From the NCBI GenBank assembly GCA_026545765.1, contig CM048842.1, positions 22,842,667 through 22,906,666 of the forward strand: a stretch of 64,000 nucleotides of DNA, in the 5' to 3' direction. The translations under genes and the position numbers were made by a program. The notes beneath the pieces are model-generated. The model saw only the letters and a list, made by a program, of their open reading frames with translations, searched no databases and was not told where the DNA came from. The stretch is from Plantago major (lineage: Eukaryota; Streptophyta; Magnoliopsida; Lamiales; Plantaginaceae). Below are positions 44,791 through 55,375 of this stretch, one piece after another (the stretch's first letter is position 1; every line of letters starts with the position of its first letter).

Positions 44791-47441
44791 ATGTCTTCCA
44801 AGTATTGGCCGGACTTTGGCAACTATGACGGATCTGAAGAGGTATTAATTTGTTCATTATCTTAATTTAATATTTTATAGGTGTTTATTATTAGTTTATT
44901 GCGTTCGTATTTTTAAATTAATTAAGATTTCATTAGAATTTTGAAAAAAACGCAAAAAAAACGAAGACGCTGTTGTGGCCAGCCGTGAGGCTGACCACAA
45001 CCGCGCTTGGCAGCGACCGGCAAAGACGCCAGCGCCTTCGTTTTATTCGTTTTTTTATTTTTTTTCTTTTTAAGTGCCCTTTAAGTTATTAGACTATATT
45101 TTGGACAATTTTTTACTAATACTTTTTAAAAAAGTGATTAGTTATATTGTTTTAGCGTATATGATTTGATTAAATTTGTTTTTATTTGTTTCTGACATTG
45201 ATCTTATGTTTGAATTTGTCAGAGTAATCCATATATTGATCCGGATAGATATCCAACGGATTCAGACGAAGAACCTCCATTAAATGATGACGAACCAAGA
45301 TATTTTATACCTTCACCGGAGTATGATGATGGTGAAGAAGCCATTTTTGGGCCGGGTTATGATGGGGTTGAGGAGGACGACAATGAGCATGAAGATCATA
45401 ACCACTTGTTTCAAAGTATGGGTACATTCGGTTGTAGAAAAGATGCTGAAGATCAAGTAACACGCATCGGTCGGGAAAACATGTTTTTTACGGTGATAAT
45501 TAACCTCAAACAAGAACCGTGTCTACATTGGTTGTGAATGCAGTGGGAAGTACCGTACTACAACCACTGATAGAGTTGATGTTGTTCCCCGAACATCAAG
45601 TGGGACGAAGAAGAATGGTTGCCCATTTCAATTGAAGCTTAAAAGAAGGGGTGAGGGTCATTGGGTTGTACAAACGAGCAACGGTAGAGGCAAGCATAAC
45701 CATGCACTTGGTAATCACGCAAATTGGCATACATCGGCGTCGAAGTTACAGGAAGGCGAGCAGAAACTTGTGGGTGAGTTGTACAAGACTCATTTGAGAC
45801 CTATGAGTATCCTACAAATGGTGAAAGACAAGTTTCAGGATAATGTTAGTAATGTACGGCATATCTACAATGCCATACAGAAAAATAAGAAGGTGGATAT
45901 GGATGGGTTGAGCACGATGCAATACTTCCTGAAGCTGTTGAATGATCATCGATACTACCACTGGGAGAGGCTTGAGGATGGAACAAATAATCTTGGTGAT
46001 GTATTCTTTGCTCATCCTCATAATGTTAATTTGCTTCGATTGTATCCATATGTGTTGGAGTTGGATGCCACATATTCCACTAACCGGTACGACATGCCTA
46101 TGGTGGAGGTTATTGGGTTTTTGCCAACGGGGAAAAATTTTCTGTTGCATTTGCATTCATTAAGAACGAAAAAGAGGATAGCTCTCTTTGGATCATGCGC
46201 TCATTATCTCATTTTTTCGAAGGTATTAAACCACCCGGAGTTATTGTTACAGATAGAGAGTTGGCCCTCACTAACAACATTCACACAAAGTTTTCCCAAA
46301 TGCCACCACTTTACTTTGTAGACGACACATTGGTGTAGACATACAACAGAAACATGTGAAGTTGGTCGGTAACAAGGAGTTTGAGTTTGCAGTTAAGTCA
46401 AGGTGGAATAATATGGTGAATGCAAAAACAGAGGAGGAGTACGATGTTTACGTGAAGGAGATATTACATGCTTGGAGATATTTACCAAGATTCGGAGACT
46501 ATCTGAAGAAGACTTGGTTAGTTCCGTTTCATACTCACTTCGTGGCTTATTGGACGAACCAATATCAGCATTTTGGAGCTCTAATAACTAACAGGTACAT
46601 ATTATTGTTCATTTTTAGTACACTACTATTATGCAATATATCATAAATATCATATAATTACTTGTAGGGTTGAAAGTGCACACAGTCAAGTCAAGTCATG
46701 GATCAGGAGTTCGAGAGCTAATTTCCCTACAATTTTTGAAAAGATTCATGAGATACATGAACTTGATTTGAATGCCATCAGATCACAATTTGAATTGAGC
46801 AGAACGAAGCATCTTCTTCCTTGTAGGCGTTTCATGTTTTTTGGAGACTTTCAGGTGTTGTTTCGCATAACGGCATTAAGCTCTTAGTCGAAGAGATGAA
46901 AAAGACACCCCATCTGAGCAACTGCACTCATGATTTACGTACTACGCATGGATTGCCATGTGCATGCGAGATGACCACTTTAATCAGGAATAACATGCCC
47001 ATTGATCCAATCGACATTCATCCCTTTTGGAAGAGTCTTGATGTAGATGCAGAACGTGACTGGAGTGAATCGGGAAGAGCAAGTGCTGATGATCTATGTG
47101 ACGATGCATTCAAGAATTTCAAGGAGTTTGCAACCGATGCCCAAAAGAGGATGCTAGCTGAATATATCCACAAACAAAAGTTCCCAGATGCTATCAATAT
47201 TGATGAACCACTCCATCACAAGCACAAAGGTCGTCCACCTAAAGCTCAAGGTCAGCGGTACAAAAATGATTACGAGAAGAGTCAAAATAAGAAGCCCAGT
47301 AAGAAGAAGAATCAATCGCAGACTAAGGATCAGTCTCAGGATCATGCTCAGGATCATAGTCAGTATCAGTCTCAAGATCATGCTCATTATCAGACCCAGG
47401 ATCATAGTGATTATCAGTCTCAGGATCATGCTCAGTTCTAG
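44791..47441 (+). pseudogene. MULE transposase (FAR1-like zinc finger, MULE domain, SWIM finger), frameshifted
   Basis: Exon 1 is 44,791-44,841 (MSSKYWPDFGNYDG, donor GTATTAAT). Exon 2 starts at 45,223 after TTTGTCAG. Its first part is acidic, then, after a frameshift near 45,510, comes a Cys/His DNA-binding fold (IGCECSGKYR ... NGCPFQLKLKRR ... KHNHAL). The MULE/DDE domain follows (LELDATYSTNRYDMP with catalytic D, VIVTDRELALTN with catalytic D, CRRHIGVDIQQKHV), broken by shifts near 46,140 and 46,285. An intron at ~46,594-46,667 precedes ESAHSQVKSWI. After another shift near 46,845 the SWIM finger appears (CTHDLRTTHGLPCACE). The linker contains Gln-Asp-His repeats and stops at a TAG (47,441) before the OTU domain. 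At least four frameshifts; dead. Confidence 0.85.
44961..45042. other. GC-rich nested hairpin in transposase intron 1
   Basis: Outer arms ACGAAGACGCTG (44,961-) and CAGCGCCTTCGT (45,030-45,041) pair with one mismatch. Inner arms GTTGTGGCCAGCC and GGCTGACCACAAC pair with a GTGA loop and a two-base mismatch. The surrounding intron is strongly A/T-rich. Confidence 0.65.
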
Positions 47442-47597
47442 TCACAGGATCACAGTGAGTATCAGACTCGTGATCATAATCGTCGACGATCTCGTGATCA
47501 TAGTCGATTTGATTTGAGGATCATGCTCAAGACGCCTCGTGGATCTGTCTCAGGATCATAATCAGGATCTGAGAAAGACACGTGATCGCATGCATAC

Positions 47598-48465
47598 GTG
47601 ATCGACGTGACACGCACTCAGGATTCGCAACAGTATCAGGGACATAGAAGGTTTCATGTAGAGGATTATCATGCCACCAGAAAGAAGTGGAACTCAGGAA
47701 AATTTAACAAGTTCAGGTCCATGCCGAAGGTCATAAAGCCATACATAGAAGGGTGGTTAAATGTAGATGCAGATGGACATTGTGGATTTCGGTGTCTATC
47801 TTTCTATCGATTACATGAGTGGAATTGGCCGGGAGTTAGACAGGATATCATAGAAGAGTTGACCACTCACCGAGATCTATACATACGACTATGTCGTCGT
47901 GGTAAGTGGTCCTATTTTCATTGTTCGTACGTACTTCATAAAATTATCGGTCTTTACTTCATGAAAATTGTTTTTTTTTTCTATTGGTCATTTTGTAGGT
48001 GGTGAAGAAGAGTACATGAAACGACTCGACAGTTTGGATTGTTTCTTACCAACTGCTCCACGAGCCAAATGGTTAGATCTTACAAATGTCGGTTTGGCCA
48101 TTGCGACTAAATATCAGGTTGTCATTACATGCTATTGTAAATCTCTTAGTTGTGTCTACTATCCATTGGAATGGAGAGGGTTTGATGATCATCTACCGAG
48201 TCCACCTACACAAGAATGGGCTCTTGGGCTAGTTGGAGAACACTTCTTCGTTTTACACATGAAAGCTGATGCACCAATTGGATATGCACCAAGGGAATGG
48301 GCCGAGTTCAGAGATTCGGCCCTTGAATGCTGGGAAGCACATTATGAGAATAGACATGTTTCATTGTACGAGGTTGATTTGTTGATGTACTTGTATCATA
48401 TTGTCATTTTCGCAGTCTTGATGCCTCATCCACAAAAATACAAACAAAATAACCCAAACTCATAA
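47598..48465 (+). pseudogene. OTU-type cysteine protease domain of the MULE (C-terminal part of the transposase gene)
   Basis: The catalytic block is VDADGHCGFRCLSFY (Asp-Gly-x-Cys of the OTU family) near 47,765-47,810, followed by WPGVRQDIIEEL. An intron is inferred at 47,902-47,998 (GTAAGTGG...TTTTGTAG), joining CRRG to GEEEYMKRLDSL in phase. Exon 2 carries KWLDLTNVGLAIATKYQV and a late His in GEHFFVLHM, suitable as the catalytic His. OTU proteases are deubiquitinases; in plant MULEs such a domain is known downstream of SWIM-containing transposases. The part joining it to the transposase is out of frame here, so the fusion is inferred. The stop is TAA at 48,463-48,465. Confidence 0.8.
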
Positions 48466-48751
48466 ACTCCAACCTCGAACATCCATAATCAAACTCCATC
48501 ATCAGCCATCCATAATACATACACTACTACATGAAGCTACAAACTCCAACCTCAAACATCCAGAATCAATAAACTCCATCATTATACATCCATAATACAT
48601 ACACTACTACATGACAATCCAACAAACTCCAAACTCAATACGATCACATCAAATTAAAATACAAACAAACAGTTGAGATAAACTCCACCATCAAACTACA
48701 ATGCTTCAGTCAAGACTTCCTAAAAGTTAAAAGATCAGAAATCATGCAAAC
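48466..48751. other. Convergent intergenic stretch with an imperfect ~75-bp direct repeat
   Basis: CTACAAACTCCAACCTC, CATCCATAATACATACACTACTACATGA and similar words appear in the same order at ~48,470-48,535 and ~48,537-48,615. There is no coding potential. It separates the 3' ends of the OTU and PMD genes. Confidence 0.6.
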
Positions 48752-51227
48752 CTAAGAACGTCGACTCCTGTTGGGCTTTTTCACTAAAATCTTGGCCAAC
48801 TTTTGTAAGACTCCGAACATGTCTTCATCACTGTGGACTCCATCACAAACATCTGGATGGAATACTAAGATAATTAGACTACAGTAAAATAGAAAATTCC
48901 ATGGAATACTAAGATAATCAACAACTCACTTCATAACTAGCATCCTCATCGCCGCATGCAGATCTGTTCGAATCTCTAATCAACTTAGGACGTGTCCTTT
49001 GAAGGTACCAAGCTAAGTAATCCTCTGATGCTTTACCAGCATTGCCTGGGTCCACTCTGAGTGACCTATTTGTGAGTAAACAAACAAACTCACGCCAACC
49101 CTGAAACTGTGTACTCTCAACAACGTGATGCACCACGTAGCTACGAGGATTCGATAATCTGTTATGCTTGATCGGTTATCTTGGGTGTAGCGGTATTGTC
49201 TGTCCATACCCAAACTGGCGCATAGCACGATCTGGCATATATGCCTCGCAGATGTCCCGACAATGTATAATGCCCTGATACAGTGATATGGGACACTCAC
49301 GATCCGGTTTTCTCCCAAATGGTGTCCAGCAAACCTGAGTATGGCAATGAATTTGTCAATAATAAATAACATCATTTAGTACCATTCTATATACGTAAAT
49401 GTTAACAAGAAAACCTACATCGTTCACAGTTAGACAATCCAACAGTTGTCTGTTTCTCTTAAGTAATTGGTCATGATGCGACTGATGCACCCGAGTCGGC
49501 ATCCATCCACTTGCATATGGAGAAGACTTCCCATGGTCCATCCGCTTCTTTCCCCGGAAGGTAGGAAAGTGTTTATAAATCCATGCCTACAATTCATGAA
49601 TTTTAAAACTATTATTTAACGGTTGACATAAAAATTACTACCAGATTACCATGTGCATCTCCAAGCTATCTAAAAACAAGGAAACATATAAATTAAACAA
49701 ACCTGAAGCAACGTCAAACATCTAGCTATCTCCTTGCAACCTCTCCAAGCTGTCTATACATGTTAGCTAGCGCAGCAGCACCCCATGCATATGACGAGAC
49801 ATTTAAAGGATCATGCAAAAACTCCACAAAACTAGTATGGAGGTGAGTGGTTGTTTTTTCAACAAACAATGCCGCACCCAACAGCCAAAGCAGACTTGCC
49901 GTATACAAAGGAATGCCACTCAATCGAGCAACACGCTCCTCTATTGCTTCAAACTTACACCGACCACTCTTCCAACCAATCTTACGCTCTAGTCCTGAGT
50001 CATTTGCTAGACCCAACAGAAGTGCCATTTCCCCCAAACAACTTTGTGATCTCTGAGAGCTGATAACCGGTTTACCCTCTACAGGTATCTTGTAAAGATA
50101 ATAAACATCATGAAGAGTGATAATCATCTCACCAAATGGTAGGTGAAAGCTGTTGGTCTCAGGCTGCCATCTCCACAAAAGCCGATATCAAAGAAGAGTC
50201 TATCGACTCGAACATGCAACTGTCCAGGTGCGATATCCGACTATCACTCAACCATCTAAGAACCTCAACATCATTTACCTGTAAATAGCCACGTCTTCCA
50301 TATCTGGAATGGCAGGTCAACGGTCCTCGAAATGACTGCATGAAAGGAATATGTTAGATGATACATTACTACTTGATTAGGTACTTTAAAAAACTAAATA
50401 AAACCATGTTAAACATCTACATGTAGATCTTAACCACCAACTTACCTCGTTTCCATTCCATGTGTGATAAGCAATATGGTTTCCAAATGTGGTAATCAAG
50501 TCCTTCAACTTAGGCACTCCATCATCTACCATACTAGTCGTACTATCATACCCAGAATCATCATTTTTCCTACTCGTCCCTTGTAGATTGATCGCTGATA
50601 CATGCTCCCCATACGATTGCTCATCATAAGTAGCATATGAGTATAGTGGTGGAACCATCGGGCCTTTTCCTTTCCCTCTCCCAGGCACCCATTGTGGTGG
50701 TAATCCTCCCCTTCGAGCGTGGTACTGCTCCTCTGCTCGTCTCTCGGCGTATGCAAGTGCTTCTGGAGATAACTGCCCATCATCATCATCATCATCATCC
50801 TCCTCCTCCTCATCATCATCATAATCATCAGAGTTGAAGCCTGGAGAAGTCAACAAAGACTTTGTAATACACAAAATAAATCAACGAAGGTTTCGAGCAC
50901 TAAAACTTGCTACAATTATTACAATACATGTTCACAACAATTCAACAAAAATGCATAAACATTAAGTTTTATTAGGGAAAATTTAGACTAAATAATGTTA
51001 GAAATATTAATACCTGGAGAAGTTATCAAAGTTCGAATAGGAGTCGCAGTATGAGTGTGGGATGCCGAGTTCCCACCATGATGAAGCGTATTCATGTTAT
51101 TAGCATCCCTAGCAGCCACTCTGTCATCTACTGTTCGCTTCCGACGTGATCCGGTAACAATTCGACCATGGAGACGTCCAGAATTATCAACTACTACTCT
51201 CTGTTTTCCAGATCGACCCTTATCCAT
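48752..51227 (-). pseudogene. Plant mobile domain (PMD, 'aminotransferase-like') gene inside the MULE
   Basis: It is read leftwards. Exons are inferred at 51,227-51,014 (MDKGRSGKQRVVVDN), 50,840-50,446 (Asp-rich, then RGKGKGPMVPP), 50,335-49,703, 49,586-49,419, 49,334-48,930 and 48,852-48,752 (stop TAG). Exon junctions 1-3 are in phase. The PMD core is clear in exon 3: SFRGPLTCHSRYGRRG, HLPFGEMIITLHDVYYLYKI, VEGKPV, SYAWGAAALANMYRQLGE. Later exons give WIYKHFPTFRG, VCWTPFG, and LRVDPGNAGKASEDYLAWYL. Exon 3 has two frameshifts (near 50,170, two bases missing, and near 49,735), so the gene is broken. PMD proteins such as MAIN and MAIL1 are host-domesticated relatives linked to silencing and development; this copy is the transposon form. 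Confidence 0.85.
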
Positions 51228-52174
51228 CTACATTAAACAATAAACAAAAGAAATCAACAAAGAATCCGTACCAACCAAAACGACATGCAAAATATGAGAA
51301 GAAATACAATAATTACATAACAACAATTATTATACATGTATAACACAAAATTAGGTCACAGACATAATAAAACTTGCTAGAATAATTTACAATAATTATA
51401 ACATGTATAATAAATAGAATAATTACAACATGTTCATGAAACATTAGGCAAAATTTAGACCATATAATCGAGAACAATTAGTAGAAAAAGCAAGAAAAAA
51501 AGTGTTAAACCGGACCGGTTCTCGTCATAACCGGACCAAATAAACAAAAAAAACTAAAAACCGGTTCGGGAATGAACCGGTTCTAACCAGAACCGGGTTC
51601 TAGTCAGACCGTTACGGTGGTCGGATCGACTGAACCGGTTCTCGTCGAACCGGATCGACGAAAACTGTTCTCGTCGGATCCAGATCAGAGAGCCAGCTTC
51701 GATCGGCTCGATCGACTTGCTACCCGATCGGAGCTTTAACAAAGCTCCGATCGGAGCTTTGAAGCTCATCGGAGCTTGAGCTTTGTTAAAGCTCCTGATC
51801 GGAGCAGAATCACAAGCTCCGATCAGCTTTCACGGATTCCTTGTTGCCCCCTTCACCGGAGTCGCTGCGAATTCGCCTTAACCCATTTTGCCAGAGCTCG
51901 TGACTTTCAAATTGTGACGGAAATGTAATAGAACTAACCTTGATGATTCTTCAAATGTTCCTTCGTGTTCATCGATTGTGTTCGTTCGAATATTGAAGGA
52001 GGAATTGTATGTAAGGTAGTTCAAATGTAAAATTTAAAATGTTTTTGGATAAAATTGTATTATTTTGAAGTTAGTGGGTTGTTTTATAATTTACTATAAT
52101 TTTGGTGACAATTGCAAAATGTTAGAAATGTGTTCTGCGTTTAGTAAAAACGGTTCTGCGTTTAACACGCCTCT
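51228..52174. other. Right subterminal region of the MULE, with palindromic CGGAGCT cluster
   Basis: No gene is seen. Between 51,495 and 51,670 ACCGGTTC/GAACCGG words recur. Between ~51,690 and 51,830 the word CGGAGCT or its complement occurs about six times, including the palindrome GATCGGAGCTTTAACAAAGC-TCCGATC (51,726-51,752). The terminal inverted repeat closes the element. Confidence 0.65.
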
Positions 52175-52182
52175 TACTAAGT

Positions 52183-52508
52183 TTTTAGTTAATCATCTCT
52201 CTCTTTGTTTGTGAGAGATCTAACATCGAATTGGTGACCCGATTCAAGTACTTAGTGTTTGATATTCTAGTCGATAAGAATATTGTCTAGATATCTTTTT
52301 GTAAATTCGTTATTCATTATGGTGGATATTTCGCCTGTGGCTCGGCATATTATTTATATAATCTGCTGCTAGAAACATTTGTGTGTTGTGTTCTTTACAT
52401 TCCGCTGTTTAGACTCTAAGATAGTTTTAAATATTGGTTTTGAGTATTGTTACAATACGTGGTTACAATATATGTATTTGGTACTAAGTCCCGATCCATA
52501 CAATTTCA
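52183..52508 (+). repeat. LTR-like fragment, right piece
   Basis: This is the continuation of 44,282-44,604 after the MULE. It contains ATCTAACA followed by TCGAATTGGTGACCCGATTC, which could be an LTR end and primer site. Non-coding, family unresolved. Confidence 0.35.
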
Positions 52509-53080
52509 ATATTTATAGTTGAATTTCAAGCCATTTGAGAAGTGTCCGTTAGGCTCTTTGAAATTCAAACTATTGATATATGAAAATAGTACTGCAGTGA
52601 GCTTTGCCTCTTTTAAGAGATTTCCTCTTTTGTTCAGACATCTCTGTCTGCGTAATAAATGCAGTGTACAATTTTTGTCTTACAGTCTCAACGGAACAAT
52701 GCAAGCTATCTCAGGCTTTGCATGTCCTTACTTAGTAACCTTTGGGTATCAGAAACCTATAGAAATACTTGTCTTCCAAAGACACTTAATCTCTTAAAGG
52801 TATCTGATGAGACATTTCTCCGTAGTTTTCAGCAATCTTGTGCAGTCTCTTGATCTTCAATAATTGAGTTCTTCTGCTGGATGCTTGCTTCTTGGTCTTC
52901 TTCAAAGATATAAAAATTACATTTAGAGACCTAACATCCTATACAAGATTTGTTAGACTAACATACTCAGTAAACTTCCTCTTTTACAATGTTCAAGTGA
53001 ACTAAAAGTACTAGTTACCTTTCTGGGCTAAGATAAGTCATTGAGGTTGCTGATTAAAATCTAAATAGATATTCCTAACA
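52509..53080 (-). repeat. Truncated LTR of the SIRE-like copia family, minus strand
   Basis: Read on the minus strand from 53,080 it begins TGTTAGGAATATCTATTTAG like the LTR at 16,513, passes through TTAGCCCAGAAAGGTAACTA and GAAGAAGACCAAGAAGCAAG and ends at the TATA box (ACTATAAATAT, ~52,510). The rest of the LTR is missing. It meets the plus-strand LTR head to head at 53,080/53,081. Confidence 0.8.
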
Positions 53081-55375
53081 GTTAGTCTAGTATATCTTGT
53101 ATAGGATGTTAGGTCTCAAATTGTAATTTTAGGGAAAATTACGTTTATTACCCCTTAAATTTGGGTCAATTACAGTTTAGTCCCTTCTATTCAAACAATT
53201 ACAATTACACCCAAAACCTGATTTTTTAGTTGACCAGAAATAAAATAAATGGAAAAGAAAATTAGTTGGACTTAATTGCAATTTACAATCTTCAATTTAC
53301 TACACATTTGACTCTAACATTTTATAAATTACAACAATGACTTAATATTATGATAAATTAAACCCCAATAAAATTAATTTTTCAAAACATACCCAATTTT
53401 TTTTGTTCTTCTTCTTCCTCCTCCATCTTCTTCTTCTTTCTTAAAAAAAAACCTCCAATCGGAGCTGTTTGCATCTCCGATTTGAGCTTTCAAACAGCTC
53501 TCCAAATCGGAGCTTTAATTGACTCGTGAGGAGCTTGCATATCCGATTGAGTCACAAACAACTCCGATTGGGTATTACAACTCCTCATGGAGTCATTAAT
53601 AGCTCCGATTTGAGTCTTCTGACTCCTCACCGAGTCGTTTTACACCTCCGGATTGGAGCTGTATATAATATAAAGCTCCGATCGGAACTTTTTTAAGAAG
53701 GAAGAATAAGAAGTTGATCGAGGTTGGAGGTGGTGGTGGTGGAATATGATGGTTGGGTGGTGGTGGAAGATGGTGGTTGGAGGTGGTGGAAGATGGTTGA
53801 AGATGGTGGGTATTTAGATTTGATGAAATGAAAATTTTGGGGTTTGTTTGTGAGAGTTAGAAAGGTTTTGGGGTTTATTTTGCAATAAGGGTTAATTAAT
53901 GAAGTATACAATTATAAAAAAAAGATAAAATAGGAGAAAAGGTTGACTTTTGGGCCTATCTGTAATTACAATTTTTTTTTGTGTAAAAAATGGATTGATA
54001 TGTAATAGTTTGAATAGAAAGGACTAAAGTGACAAGAGGCTATATTGCAGGGGTGGTATTTGTAATTTTCCCTAATTTTTATATCGTTGAAGAAGACCAA
54101 GAAGCAAGCATCCAGCAGGAATAGCTCACTATCAAAATACTGCACAAGATTGCTGAATACTAAGGAGAAAGGTCTCCTCAGACACCTTGGCTCAGATACC
54201 TTCAAGAAATTAAGTGTCTTTAAAATACAAGTATTTCAAGAGTTTTTTGACACCCAAAGAATACTGAGTAAGGAAGTGCAAAGCCTCAGATAGCTTGCGT
54301 GGTTCCGTTGAGACTAAAGGACAAATGATAGTACAGTGCATTTATTACACAGGTAGAGATGTCTGAACAAAAGATGAAATCTCTGTAAAGAGACAAAGCT
54401 CACTGCCGTACTATCATCAGATATCAATAGATTGAATTTTCAATATGCCTAACAGATACTATTCAAACGACATGATGTTCAACTATAAATATCAGCACTT
54501 GGAATGCTTGAACACACACACAACTACGAACTTACAACTCTCAAGCATACAAGCCTTCATACCTACTTACTCTCATTAGCTTACCGTTACGACTAAAGCT
54601 CTTTGATTCTAAGTAGCACGAAAGTTCTAAGTGTCCTGATCCTTAACAAGATTTGTTTACTGTGAAGGAGTTGAATCCAAGGATAAAGTTGCGACTAATA
54701 TATGAGATTCATTCTCTTGAACAACAAGACTTGGGTCACAACTTCTCATACACTGAAAAGAGTATTAAGGAAGATTGATTCTAAAGAGTTCTCTAAAGAT
54801 AATTGAATAAGTTATAGAGATAGCTCACCTGACAAACTACCTTTACCAACACCAACATGCGTATTTAGGGAATGGATTTAGTTGAGAAAACTAAAGTCCT
54901 CACCTAACTGAGCACATGAAGTACTTAGTTTGGGAAACTAAGGAATAGCTCAAAAGGTTACTGAGTAGAGGAAGTACTTGGCTGAGAAAGCTGGGGAATA
55001 ACTCAGGGAAAACACTTGATTGGGAACCTAGTGTAAAAGGGATCAAGGGATATGATTTTGTAAGGAGAACTCATCATCTTATCTTAGTGGATTCAAATCC
55101 TGAGAAAGGGCGAGTGGATTAGTTGAGGGATTACGCCACATTCAGATACCATTATAAAGCTTTGTATTATTTACTTACTGCACTTTACTTATTGCTTTAT
55201 TTTGCTTGCTGAGTATTTACACACTTTATTGCTTACTGACACGTTCCGCTCTCTGAATATAAGTATCAGATACCTGTAAAGATATCTGAGAAACTGTTTT
55301 ATCGACAAAAGTTTGAAAAGACTATTCACCCTCTCTCCGCGCTAGTCTTTTACTTTGCCGTTATCTGGACCAACA
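53081..55375 (+). repeat. LTR of the SIRE-like copia family, plus strand, 5'-truncated, split by a MITE
   Basis: It starts at a point ~125 bases into the LTR (GTTAGTCTAGTATATCTTG), is interrupted at 53,132-54,072, then continues colinear with 16,513-17,936 through TCAACTATAAATATC (~54,480), GAGTAGAGGAAGTACTTGG and TACTTTGCCGTTATCTGG to GGACCAACA at 55,375. No internal region follows, so it is a solo or truncated LTR. Confidence 0.8.
53132..54072. mobile_element. MULE-type MITE, 941 bp, inserted in the LTR
   Basis: The ends are GGGAAAATTAC and GTAATTTTCCC. The inverted similarity continues for about 75 bp, including TTTAGTCC-TTCTATTCAAAC. Flanks are TAATTTTA (53,124-53,131) and TAATTTTTA (54,073-54,081); related LTR copies have a single TGTAATTTTTATATC here, which confirms the insertion. 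There is no transposase. The middle (53,455-53,695) holds many ATCGGAGCT-like words in both orientations, and 53,720-53,800 is a GGTGGTGG-rich minisatellite. Confidence 0.8.

Larger units (their letters stand above)
44605..52174. mobile_element. Mutator-like element (MULE), 7,570 bp, carrying transposase-OTU and PMD genes
   Basis: The ends are inverted copies. The left end starts CAGGAATGTTAAACGC at 44,605. The right end, read inwards, starts GAGGCGTGTTAAACGC at 52,174. Both continue with ACTAAACGCAGAACAC and TTTTGCAA-type sequence for about 60 bp. The flanks share TTACTAAG (44,597-44,604 and 52,175-52,182), an 8-bp match with a ninth position differing by one base, as expected of the ~9-bp MULE duplication. 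Inside are a transposase leading into an OTU domain (plus strand) and a PMD gene (minus strand), convergent. All genes carry frameshifts, so the copy is inactive. Confidence 0.85.

Noticed and set aside
50526-50837. Met-rich and His-rich frames at 50,526-50,837
   Set aside because: They are the other frames of the (ATC)n/(GAT)n run that codes the Asp/Glu stretch of the PMD gene.
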